Shown here one piece after another: positions 56,734 to 64,000 of a stretch of DNA of 64,000 nucleotides. The DNA lies in contig JBFWMG010000019.1 of assembly GCA_050251715.1 (NCBI GenBank), positions 1-64,000 of the forward strand, given 5' to 3'. How positions within the stretch are numbered: the stretch's first letter is position 1; the number at the start of each line of letters is the position of its first letter. Under the pieces are notes generated by a model that searched no databases, was not told where the DNA came from, and saw only the letters and a list, made by a program, of their open reading frames with translations. The position numbers were made by a program, and so were the translations under genes. The stretch comes from JBFWMG01 sp050251715 (lineage in GTDB: Bacteria > Desulfobacterota > Desulfovibrionia > Desulfovibrionales > Desulfovibrionaceae).

Positions 56734-58827
56734 ATGGACAGCACGACCCAGGCATTCAAGGAAGAGGCGTACGAATTGCTCGGCGAATTGGAGCATGCGC
56801 TGCTCGAACTTGAAGCCGATCCTGAAGATCAGTCGCTCATCGACCGTGTGTTCCGCGCCATGCATACCATCAAGGGCTCCGGCGCCATGTTCGGGTTCGA
56901 TGATATCGCCTCGTTCACGCATGAGGTGGAAACGGTGTTCGACAAGGTGCGCACCGGAGCCATGGCCGTGACCAAGGAGCTGCTCGATCTGACCCTGGCC
57001 GCGCGCGACCACATTGCCCACCTGCTTGCGGTTGCCGAGGGGGAACAGGAGCTGGATCTTGCCCGCTCCGGGGAATTGGTGGCCGCCTTCAAACGATTGT
57101 ACGGCCCGCCGCAGCCCGTTGCGGAGGCGCCGTCCCTGGCCGCCCCCGCCGAAGCGGTGACCTACCGCATCCGATTCAAACCCAATGAGGAAATCTATTT
57201 TTCCGGCAACGATCCCGTGGCGTTGTTGCGGGAATTGATGGATTTGGGGCAGGGCGTGGTCTTTCCCCATGTGGACGCCATCCCGAACCTGGAGAGCCTT
57301 GACCCCAGGCTGTGCCACGCGTGGTGGGATGTCGTGCTGGGCACCTCGGCTCCGGCCCAGGCGTTGAGCGAGGTGTTCTTGTTTGTGGAGGACGAGAGCG
57401 TGGTGGATGTCAGCATCATCGACCGCCACGGCGGCCTCGACGCCGATGCCGCACACAAGATGCTTGGCGAGATTCTTGTGGAGCGGGGGGATATCACCGA
57501 GGCGGACCTGCATCGCGTTCTGGGCGACAAAAAGCGCATCGGCGATATCCTGGCCGAGTCCGGGCTGGTATCGCCCCACCAGATCAAGGCCGCCCTGGCC
57601 GAGCAGAACGCCGTGCGCGAAATCCGCAAGCATCGGGCGGAAAAGCATTTTGAAACCGACGCCGCCACCAGCATCCGCGTGGCGGCCAACAAGCTGGACA
57701 GTCTGGTTGACCTGGTGGGTGAACTGGTCATCGTGCAGGCCCAGATCTCCCAGGCCGCCATGGAACGCAACGATCCCGGGCTGGTGGTCTTGTCCGAGCA
57801 GTTGGAGCGGCTGTCCGACGAGTTGCGCGATTCCACGCTCGGCATCCGCATGTTGCCCATAGGAACCACCTTCAGCAAATTCCGCCGTCTGGTCCGCGAC
57901 CTGTCCGACGAACTGGGCAAGAAGATCGAATTGTCCACCCAGGGAGCGGAAACCGAATTGGACAAGACGGTCATCGAGCGGTTGTCCGATCCGCTGGTGC
58001 ATTTGCTGCGCAACAGTATCGACCACGGCATTGAAACTCCTGCCGAGCGCGTGGCGGCCGGCAAGCCCGAGGAGGGCTCCATCCTGCTGGAGGCGGAGCA
58101 TTCCGGCGGCGAGGTGCTCATCCGCATCAAGGACGACGGCAAGGGCATCGACAAGGATGCCGTGCGCGCCAAAGCCGTGGAGCGTGGTCTCATCGCACCG
58201 GATGCGGAGTTGAACGACCGGGAGGTTTTCGCCCAGATTTTTCAGCCCGGCTTTTCCACGGCGGCCTCGGTGACCAGTGTATCGGGCCGGGGCGTGGGCA
58301 TGGATGTGGTCAAACGTTCCATCGACCAGTTGCGCGGCTCGGTGCTTATTGAAAGCCGCAAGGGCGAGGGCACGACCATCACGGTCAAGTTGCCGCTCAC
58401 CCTGGCCATCATCGACGGGTTGCAGGTGCAGGTGGGCGACGATTTCTTTGTCATCCCCCTGACCCATGTGGAAGAGTGCGTGGAGTTGAGCCGGGAGGCG
58501 GAAGTGGACTCGGCCAAGCGGTTCGTGATCCTGCGGGGCGAGATCGTGCCCTACGTGCGCGTGCGGGATGTCTTCGCCGTGCCCGGCGCGCCGCCGTCCA
58601 TTGAGCAGATCGTGATCGTGGGCGTGCAGGGTTCGCGTGTGGGCGTCGTGGTGGACCATGTCGTGGGCGAGCACCAGACGGTCATCAAGAGCCTGGGGCG
58701 GGTGTATCGGGATGTGGAAGGCATCTCCGGCGCCACCATCAAGGGCGATGGCGCGCTGGCCCTCATTTTGGATGTGCCGCGGCTCGTGCATCTTGCCGAG
58801 CGGGACAGCGGCGTCAGGCTGCATTAG
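56734..58827 (+). CDS. cheA: chemotaxis histidine kinase CheA
   Basis: 697 residues. P1 Hpt domain with H44 in MHTIKGSG, a P2-like region (about 140-235), then two tandem 24-residue motifs (243-266 and 268-291, both of the form LGEILVERG..L) resembling GspE/MshE N-terminal repeats, the dimerisation helices (about 310-370), the ATPase with HLLRNSIDHGIE, DDGKGID and GRGVGMDV, and a C-terminal CheW-like P5 (about 565-697). It phosphorylates CheY and CheB. A mobile-element copy starts at its TAG stop and separates it from cheR. Confidence 0.95.
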   Translation: MDSTTQAFKEEAYELLGELEHALLELEADPEDQSLIDRVFRAMHTIKGSGAMFGFDDIASFTHEVETVFDKVRTGAMAVTKELLDLTLAARDHIAHLLAVAEGEQELDLARSGELVAAFKRLYGPPQPVAEAPSLAAPAEAVTYRIRFKPNEEIYFSGNDPVALLRELMDLGQGVVFPHVDAIPNLESLDPRLCHAWWDVVLGTSAPAQALSEVFLFVEDESVVDVSIIDRHGGLDADAAHKMLGEILVERGDITEADLHRVLGDKKRIGDILAESGLVSPHQIKAALAEQNAVREIRKHRAEKHFETDAATSIRVAANKLDSLVDLVGELVIVQAQISQAAMERNDPGLVVLSEQLERLSDELRDSTLGIRMLPIGTTFSKFRRLVRDLSDELGKKIELSTQGAETELDKTVIERLSDPLVHLLRNSIDHGIETPAERVAAGKPEEGSILLEAEHSGGEVLIRIKDDGKGIDKDAVRAKAVERGLIAPDAELNDREVFAQIFQPGFSTAASVTSVSGRGVGMDVVKRSIDQLRGSVLIESRKGEGTTITVKLPLTLAIIDGLQVQVGDDFFVIPLTHVEECVELSREAEVDSAKRFVILRGEIVPYVRVRDVFAVPGAPPSIEQIVIVGVQGSRVGVVVDHVVGEHQTVIKSLGRVYRDVEGISGATIKGDGALALILDVPRLVHLAERDSGVRLH

Positions 58828-58927
58828 CGCGTTTTAGCATTGAAACAATGTGATGATTTGAAATAATGAATCATTATTTCAACAAAATGCATAAGAACAT
58901 CTAATCTTTTTCAAAGTTAAGATGCTC
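58827..58927 (+). mobile_element. TA-flanked 101-bp element between cheA and cheR
   Basis: Body of 101 bp beginning with the G of the cheA TAG stop (TA 58825-58826) and ending GATGCTC; the right TA has become TC. Internal palindrome TGAAATAATG..CATTATTTCA is intact. The cheR ribosome-binding site (GGGAG) is only about seven bases beyond its end. Confidence 0.72.
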
Positions 58928-58945
58928 TCATACGGGAGACGTTGC

Positions 58946-59845
58946 ATGGGGGGCTGGCGAAAAGGAGGCGGCGGGCGGGATGACAGCCCGAATGGCGCGG
59001 TGGCGGTATCGCATCGTCCCGCACCCATGACCGAAGAGGATTTCAAGCAATGCAGCGAGTTCATCCATGCCGAATTGGGCATCAAGTTGCCGCCGGCCAA
59101 AAAGACCATGCTGGAGGCCCGGCTGCAAAAACGGCTGCGTGTACTGGGCCTGGCGACCTACGGCGAGTATTGCGACTATCTGTTCACCAGTGAGGGGATG
59201 GCCGGTGAATTGGGCAGCCTCATCAACGCGGTAACGACCAACACCACTGATTTTTTTCGCGAACCCAAGCATTTCGATTTCTTGTCGGGCCATGTCCTGC
59301 CGGAGTGGATGGCCGCCAACGGGCCGCACCGGCGGCTGCGGCTGTGGAGCGCGGGGTGTTCCGTGGGCATGGAACCCTACACGTTGGCCATGGTGCTCAA
59401 CGAGTTCAAGGCGGTCTCGGCGGGCTTCACGTTTTCCATTTTGGCCACGGACATTTCGTCCCAGGCGCTGGAAAAAGCCGTGGCGGGCATTTACGAGGAA
59501 GACCGCGTGGCGCCCGTGCCCGACGCCTTGAAACGCAAATATCTGTTGCGCAGCAAGGACCGCACCAGGCGGCTGGTGCGCATAGCCCCCGAGGTGCGCA
59601 AGCAGATCGCCTTCAAGCGGCTCAATTTCATGGATGCCTTTTCGTTCCGGGAGCCCATGGACATCATTTTTTGCCGTAACGTCATCATCTATTTCGACAG
59701 GCCCACGCAGGAAGTGCTGTTTCAGAAGTTCTGTCAGCATCTCCGGCCTGGGGGGTACATCTTCATCGGCCATTCCGAGAGCCTTGCGGGCATGGATCTG
59801 CCGCTACGGCAGACGGCGCCGACCGTGTACAGAAAAGGATCGTAA
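58946..59845 (+). CDS. cheR: chemoreceptor methyltransferase CheR
   Basis: 299 residues. Methylates glutamates on chemoreceptors using SAM. A glycine/arginine-rich N-terminus precedes the CheR N-terminal helical domain (about 35-90) and the SAM-binding catalytic domain with LRLWSAGCSVGMEPYTLAM, ILATDIS and the late IIFCRNVIIYFD motif. GGGAG precedes the ATG. It is followed 29 bp later by cheB, giving a complete adaptation pair. Confidence 0.94.
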   Translation: MGGWRKGGGGRDDSPNGAVAVSHRPAPMTEEDFKQCSEFIHAELGIKLPPAKKTMLEARLQKRLRVLGLATYGEYCDYLFTSEGMAGELGSLINAVTTNTTDFFREPKHFDFLSGHVLPEWMAANGPHRRLRLWSAGCSVGMEPYTLAMVLNEFKAVSAGFTFSILATDISSQALEKAVAGIYEEDRVAPVPDALKRKYLLRSKDRTRRLVRIAPEVRKQIAFKRLNFMDAFSFREPMDIIFCRNVIIYFDRPTQEVLFQKFCQHLRPGGYIFIGHSESLAGMDLPLRQTAPTVYRKGS

Positions 59846-59874
59846 GGGGCGGCGAGGCTTTGTCTGGAGGACAT

Positions 59875-60948
59875 ATGGGCAAGAAAATCAAGGTGCTGAT
59901 CGTCGACGACTCCGCGTTGGTGCGGCAAACACTGGCCGATGTGCTGACCGCCGATCCCGCCATCGAAGTGGTGGGCATGGCCCAGGATCCCTACTTTGCG
60001 GCCAAGCGCATGGAAGAGGTGGTGCCCGACGTCATGACCCTTGACGTGGAGATGCCGCGCATGGACGGCATCACCTTTCTCAAGAAGATCATGTCCCAGC
60101 ATCCGATTCCGGTGGTCATCTGTTCCACCCTTACCGAGGCTGGCGCCGAAACCACGCTGAAGGCCATGGAATACGGCGCGCTCGACATCATCCTCAAACC
60201 CAAGGTGGGCACGCGGCAGTTTCTGGAGGAATCGCGCATCCGCATCTGCGACGCGGTAAAGGCCGCTGCCGGAGCCAACGTGCGGCGGGTGTCGCCCAGC
60301 CGCCTGGCGCCTGTGCAGCCCAAGCTGTCCGCCGATGCGGTGCTGCCCTCGGCGCCGGTCTCCGGCGCCATGGCCCAGACCACGGAAAAGATGGTGGTGG
60401 TGGGGGCGTCCACGGGCGGCACCGAGGCGCTGCGCGTCTTTTTGGAGGCCTTGCCCCAGAATTGTCCCCCCGTGGCCATCGTGCAGCACATGCCCGAGCA
60501 TTTCACCGCCGCGTTTTCCAAGCGGTTGAACGATCTGTGCCGCATCACGGTCAAGGAGGCGGAGAACAACGACACCATGCTGCGGGGCCAGGCGCTCATT
60601 GCGCCGGGCAACAAGCACATGCTGCTCAAGCGCAGCGGGGCGCGGTATTTTGTGGAGGTGCGCGAGGGGCCGCTGGTGTGCCGCCATCGCCCCAGCGTGG
60701 ATGTGCTGTTCCGTTCCGCCTCGCGCTATGCGGGCAGCAACGCCGTGGGCGTCATCATGACCGGCATGGGCGACGACGGTGCGCGCGGCATGGCCGAGAT
60801 GCACGACGCCGGGGCGTTCACCATTGCCCAGGACGAATCGTCGTGCGTGGTCTTTGGCATGCCGCAGGAGGCCATCAAGCTGGGCGGCGTGGACAAGGTC
60901 ATGCCGCTGGGCAGCATAGCCATGACCGTGGTGCGCACCTGCGGGTGA
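59875..60948 (+). CDS. cheB: chemotaxis methylesterase CheB
   Basis: 357 residues. Receiver domain (1-125) with phospho-acceptor D57 in LDVEMPRMDG, a linker, and the methylesterase domain (about 165-350) with catalytic Ser in VGASTGGTEAL, His in VQHMPEHFT and Asp in MTGMGDDGARG. It removes methyl groups added by CheR and may deamidate glutamines; no cheD is nearby. TGGAGG precedes the ATG. Last gene of the che cluster. Confidence 0.96.
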   Translation: MGKKIKVLIVDDSALVRQTLADVLTADPAIEVVGMAQDPYFAAKRMEEVVPDVMTLDVEMPRMDGITFLKKIMSQHPIPVVICSTLTEAGAETTLKAMEYGALDIILKPKVGTRQFLEESRIRICDAVKAAAGANVRRVSPSRLAPVQPKLSADAVLPSAPVSGAMAQTTEKMVVVGASTGGTEALRVFLEALPQNCPPVAIVQHMPEHFTAAFSKRLNDLCRITVKEAENNDTMLRGQALIAPGNKHMLLKRSGARYFVEVREGPLVCRHRPSVDVLFRSASRYAGSNAVGVIMTGMGDDGARGMAEMHDAGAFTIAQDESSCVVFGMPQEAIKLGGVDKVMPLGSIAMTVVRTCG

Positions 60949-60975
60949 GCCGGGGCTGGCGCGGGAAGCGCCTGG

Positions 60976-61323
60976 CTATCGCTTCTCGCCGTTGAAATGC
61001 CGGTAAAAGCGGACTTCCACCGGCTCCACGGTGACCAGGCCTTCCACCAGCCGCTGGTCCAGGAACGCGAGGAACTTTTCGATCTTGCCGGGCGCGTCCA
61101 CGATTTCGATGATGAGCGGCAGGTCTTCCGACAGGCGCAGGATGGTGCTGGCATGCACGCGGCTGTTGGCGCCGTAGCCCATGAGCCCCCGCAGCACCGT
61201 GGCTCCCGCCAACCCCTGTTGCCGCGCTTCCTCCACCACGACCTTGTAGAGCAGCCGTCCTTCGAACTTGTCGCTTTCGCCGGTGAATATCCTGAGCCTG
61301 ACGGCTTGTTGGGGAATGTGCAT
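60976..61323 (-). CDS. DUF190 protein
   Basis: 115 residues: VRLRIFTGESDKFEGRLLYKV, then EARQQGLAGATVLRGLMGYGA and the ending FYRHFNGEKR, a ferredoxin-like PII-related small family. DUF190 genes are commonly next to crcB and are thought to assist fluoride resistance or its regulation. It is 17 bp downstream of crcB on the same strand and convergent with cheB. Confidence 0.9.
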   Translation of the reverse strand: MHIPQQAVRLRIFTGESDKFEGRLLYKVVVEEARQQGLAGATVLRGLMGYGANSRVHASTILRLSEDLPLIIEIVDAPGKIEKFLAFLDQRLVEGLVTVEPVEVRFYRHFNGEKR

Positions 61324-61340
61324 GGGGTTCTCCGTGGGGG

Positions 61341-61715
61341 TTACAGGGCGCGTCCGGCCATGAGGCCCGCGAAAATCATGGTGATGCCTAGAAGATTCTG
61401 TCCCGCGATGTTGGCCGCGGCGGGCAGCCATTGGCCGTGCTGCAACAGGGCCGCGCTCTCGAAGGCGAAGGTGGAGAAGGTGGTGAACGCGCCCATGAAG
61501 CCGGTGAGCACGATGACGCGCACCTGCGGCCCCAGGCCCATGCGGTTTTCCAACACCCCCCACACCGCGCCGAACAGGAGACACCCCGTTATGTTGACGG
61601 CAAAGGTGCCATAGGGGAAATCGGAACCGGCCAGGCGCTGGACAAGACCGGCCAATCCGTAGCGGGCCAGGCTGCCGCATCCTCCGGCCGCGGCGATGAG
61701 CAGCAGTTTGTGCAT
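61341..61715 (-). CDS. crcB: fluoride channel/exporter CrcB (Fluc)
   Basis: 124 residues with four membrane segments; dual-topology dimer that exports fluoride. Family features: GGCGSLARYGLAGL, GTFAVNITGCLLFG with the conserved Asn, and GFMGAFTTFSTFAFE. It is in a two-gene operon with the DUF190 gene. No fluoride riboswitch was found in the short upstream region, and AAGGAGAAGG precedes the ATG. Confidence 0.95.
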   Translation of the reverse strand: MHKLLLIAAAGGCGSLARYGLAGLVQRLAGSDFPYGTFAVNITGCLLFGAVWGVLENRMGLGPQVRVIVLTGFMGAFTTFSTFAFESAALLQHGQWLPAAANIAGQNLLGITMIFAGLMAGRAL

Positions 61716-61796
61716 CGGCCTTCTCCTTGCTTTTTCGTCAATGGTCGCCTAGTCCCTAACCATTCCGGCACGATGCGCCGCGCGAGAGGAGTTGGC

Positions 61797-62423
61797 ATGA
61801 CACTGGAGACGGAGCTTAAATTCGCGGACGCCGACCACGACGCCCTGCGGCGCACCTTACAATCTTTGGCCGCCGAATGCCAGGGGCGCGTGTTTGAGGA
61901 GAACGCGGTGTTCGACACCCCGGACCGCAGGTTGCGCCAGGCGGACGTGTTGCTGCGGCTGCGCGTCACCGCGCCGTTGGATGGCGGCGGCCAGGGCCGC
62001 GCCGTGCTGACGCTCAAGCGTCCCCCCACTGGGCCCGTTCCCCCAGGCGTCAAGGTGTGGGACGAGTCCGAGACCCTGGTGGCGGATGCCGGCGCCATGC
62101 GCGCGGTGCTGGCGGGGCTCGGCTATGCCGAGGCGTTTCGCTATGAAAAGGTGCGCGAGACGTGGCGGTTGGGCGAGGCGTTGGTCCTGCTCGACACGTT
62201 GCCCTTTGGCGCATTCGTGGAGATCGAGGCCGCGCGCGGGGTGCTTTTTGCCTGCGCCGACGCTCTGGAGCTTGTCCCGTCCCCGGCGGGCATGGCCACC
62301 TACCATGCCTTGAACCGGGAGCACAGGCTGCGCCATGGCCTGCCGCCGGATGAGGGTTTTGTCTTTGCCCCGGCGGACCGGGCCGCCATCCTGGCGGGTC
62401 GGCAGCCCGCCCGCCAGCCATGA
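61797..62423 (+). CDS. CYTH domain protein (class IV adenylate cyclase-like)
   Basis: 208 residues. N-terminal LETELKFADADHD is the ExExK signature of the CYTH superfamily (triphosphate tunnel enzymes), followed by the alternating basic and acidic strands FDTPDRRLRQADVLLRLR, VLTLKRP, ETWRLGEALVLLDTLPFG and FVEIE. Activities in the superfamily include adenylate cyclase, thiamine triphosphatase and inorganic triphosphatase; the one here cannot be told. AGAGGAG precedes the ATG. It is divergent from crcB. Confidence 0.88.
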   Translation: MTLETELKFADADHDALRRTLQSLAAECQGRVFEENAVFDTPDRRLRQADVLLRLRVTAPLDGGGQGRAVLTLKRPPTGPVPPGVKVWDESETLVADAGAMRAVLAGLGYAEAFRYEKVRETWRLGEALVLLDTLPFGAFVEIEAARGVLFACADALELVPSPAGMATYHALNREHRLRHGLPPDEGFVFAPADRAAILAGRQPARQP

Positions 62424-62618
62424 GCGGCCGCCGCGCCGGGGTGGGGCGGTCCGGGGGGTGCCGCCCCAGGCTCCGGCATGTTTTTTTTCTTTACCGCGCA
62501 TGCAGGAATTGGTAATTTTTCCTATGTGCGGACTCCGGTAACACCTCGACATCCGAATGAGCGGTATTACTATGCACAAAGGCCCGAGAGGCACAGGAGC
62601 AAGGCACAGGCAAAGGGT

Positions 62619-62933
62619 ATGAGCAACGATTATCCAAAACCGGACCTGGAACGCGATCTTGACTTGGAACTGGAACTGGACGAACCGCCCAGTTATCGGG
62701 TGCTGTTGCACAACGACGATTACACGACCATGGATTTCGTGGTCCGCATCCTGAAGGATGTGTTCCGCAAGAACGAGACCGAGGCCACGCGCATCATGCT
62801 GGCCATCCATAACTCCGGGGTGGGGATCTGCGGCGTCTACACCGCCGAGGTGGCGGAAACCAAGGTCGCCACGGTCCACGCCCGGGCAAAGCAGGAGGGC
62901 TTCCCCCTGCGAAGCAGCATGGAAGAGGTGTAA
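62619..62933 (+). CDS. clpS: ATP-dependent Clp protease adaptor ClpS
   Basis: 104 residues. Binds N-degron substrates and delivers them to ClpA. Seen: the acidic N-terminal extension (DLERDLDLELELDEPP), YRVLLHNDDYTTMDFVV (the conserved HNDD core) and VGICGVYTAEVAETKV. The start at MSNDYPKP follows an AAGGG site closely. Its TAA is immediately followed by the clpA ATG, the classical clpS-clpA pair. Confidence 0.95.
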   Translation: MSNDYPKPDLERDLDLELELDEPPSYRVLLHNDDYTTMDFVVRILKDVFRKNETEATRIMLAIHNSGVGICGVYTAEVAETKVATVHARAKQEGFPLRSSMEEV

Positions 62934-64000
62934 ATGCTCAGCAAGCGACTTGAAAACGTCCTGACGAGCGCGGTGCGAGAAGTCAGAAAGCGCAAGCACG
63001 AATTCCTGACCCTGGAGCATCTGCTGTTCGCCATGGTGCACGAGGAGTCCGGGCGCGACATCCTGACCGGCTGCGAGGTGGATGTGGACAAGCTGGACGG
63101 CCAGCTTGAACAATTCTTCGAGCACCATATGGAAACCATGCCCGAGGGCGCTGAAACCGAGGTCATCCAGACCCTTGGTGTGCAGCGCGTGTTGCAGCGC
63201 GCCATCCTCCAGATGCAGTCCTCGGGCAAGGAAAAGGTCGAGGTGGGTGACGTCATGGCCGCCATGTTCGAGGAGGACGACTCCTACGCGGTCTACTACC
63301 TCAAGTCCCATGGCGTGAGCCGCCTGGACGTGCTGGAGTTCATCTCCCACCGCATGCCCCGCGAGGCGCTGCGGCAGGAGGGCGACCATCCGGCCCATGG
63401 AACTCCGGCCAAGGAGCTGGGGCAGCCGGACAAGAAGGGCAAAAAGACCGCCCTTGACCAGTTCACCATCAATCTCATGGACCGCGCCCGCGCGGGCCAG
63501 ATCGACCCGCTCATCGGCCGTGTCGAGGAGTTGGAGCGCACCATCCAGGTGTTGGCCCGCCGCCGCAAGAACAATCCCCTCTTTGTGGGCGATCCCGGCG
63601 TGGGCAAGACCGCCATGGCCGAGGGGCTCGCCCTGCGCATCGTGGAAGGCGGCGTGCCCGCGCAGTTTACCGATGTGACCATCTTTGCCCTGGACATGGG
63701 CGCGCTGCTTGCGGGCACCAAGTACCGGGGCGATTTCGAGGCGCGGCTCAAGGGCGTCATCAAGGAATTGCAGGACATGCCCGGCGCGATCCTCTTCGTG
63801 GACGAGATCCACACCATCGTGGGCGCGGGCGCGACCTCGGGCGGTTCCATGGATGCCTCCAACATTCTCAAGCCCGTGCTCGCCTCCGGGGCCATCCGTT
63901 GCATCGGCTCCACCACCTACGAGGAGTTCAAGAACCACTTCGAGAAGGACCGCGCGCTGTCGCGCCGGTTCCAGAAGATCGACATCGGCGAGCCGAGCGC
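62934..64000 (+). CDS. clpA: ATP-dependent Clp protease ATPase subunit ClpA (truncated by window end)
   Basis: The first 355 residues are present. N-terminal Clp_N repeats (LTLEHLLFAMV, about 1-150) and the first AAA+ module with LDQFTINLMDRARAGQIDP, Walker A GDPGVGKT at 219-226 and Walker B ILFVDEIH are visible. It unfolds substrates for ClpP, with ClpS as adaptor. It starts at the base after the clpS stop. The second ATPase module lies beyond the window. Confidence 0.95.
   Translation, partial: MLSKRLENVLTSAVREVRKRKHEFLTLEHLLFAMVHEESGRDILTGCEVDVDKLDGQLEQFFEHHMETMPEGAETEVIQTLGVQRVLQRAILQMQSSGKEKVEVGDVMAAMFEEDDSYAVYYLKSHGVSRLDVLEFISHRMPREALRQEGDHPAHGTPAKELGQPDKKGKKTALDQFTINLMDRARAGQIDPLIGRVEELERTIQVLARRRKNNPLFVGDPGVGKTAMAEGLALRIVEGGVPAQFTDVTIFALDMGALLAGTKYRGDFEARLKGVIKELQDMPGAILFVDEIHTIVGAGATSGGSMDASNILKPVLASGAIRCIGSTTYEEFKNHFEKDRALSRRFQKIDIGEPS

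Noticed and set aside
58922..58945. Upstream ATG extending cheR by eight codons
   Set aside because: It lies inside the mobile element; the ATG at 58946 has the GGGAG site at proper spacing.
61716..61796. Fluoride riboswitch before crcB
   Set aside because: The short upstream sequence does not contain the conserved GGNGATGG and GCTGATG-type segments I would expect.

Overview
The window is a GC-rich bacterial chromosome segment of ordinary, mostly core genes. The gene content points to a sulfate-reducer-like deltaproteobacterium of the Desulfovibrionaceae type: a CdaA/CdaR/GlmM block behind ftsH and folP, a reduced sufCB pair, tRNA-Sec, a short B12-dependent MetH, an RluA-CoaE fusion and an H-NOX chemoreceptor beside che genes. 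This placement is inferred from gene content, not from a database search. No rRNA, CRISPR array, prophage or transposase gene was seen.

Layout. 1-907 is gene-free and repeat-rich. 0.9-5.9 kb holds treS-maltokinase and malQ (trehalose, maltose and glucan metabolism). 5.9-7.0 kb holds an unknown protein and tRNA-Sec on the minus strand. 7.1-14.3 kb is ftsH, folP, cdaA, cdaR, glmM, galU (protein quality control, folate, cyclic di-AMP, cell-wall and UDP-sugar precursors). 14.6-25.9 kb is a mixed stretch: a secreted phosphodiester glycosidase, an unknown protein, a DsbD-type thiol reductase, an M24 peptidase, a CoA-binding protein, a cysteine-cluster protein, a J-domain protein, a multi-PAS histidine kinase, a flavoprotein oxidoreductase and a DUF457 membrane protein. 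26.1-27.2 kb is repeat-rich and nearly gene-free. 27.2-32.2 kb (minus strand) is YciI, sufB, sufC, rhomboid protease and rluA-coaE. 32.6-37.9 kb (plus strand) is upp, uraA, a glycosyltransferase, a cupin, an AraC regulator and a nitroreductase. 38.2-47.3 kb holds a FapA-like protein, two small proteins and the minus-strand run rpoH, TPR lipoprotein, LolB-like lipoprotein, unknown, rpiB, glpX. 47.5-54.0 kb is metH, a TlpA-like thioredoxin, an acetyltransferase, hpt, a zinc-ribbon membrane protein and radA. 54.2-60.9 kb is a chemotaxis cluster: MCP with H-NOX domain, cheY, cheA, cheR, cheB. 61.0-64.0 kb is DUF190 and crcB, a CYTH protein, clpS and the start of clpA.

Two observations stand out. 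First, a 101-bp AT-rich element with imperfect terminal inverted repeats, flanked by TA duplications at its best-preserved copies, occurs ten times at eight loci. At seven of the eight loci the adjacent gene's TAG stop codon is made of the TA target plus the first G of the element. At the clean loci, removing the element restores a TAA or TAG stop. The family looks like a TA-targeting, non-autonomous element that lands in stop codons, including inside the sufCB and cheA-cheR operons. Second, the chemoreceptor at 54.2 kb carries a C-terminal H-NOX domain with the heme-ligating His, the YxSxR motif and a tyrosine aligned with the oxygen-stabilising Tyr140 of the Thermoanaerobacter protein, so it is predicted to sense O2 (or NO) and to signal through the CheA/CheY encoded next to it.

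A second inverted-repeat element family (41.4 kb, with a probable relic at 27.5 kb) sits between duplicated terminator hairpins, and there are several short tandem arrays (28 bp, 17 bp, 22 bp) in intergenic DNA.
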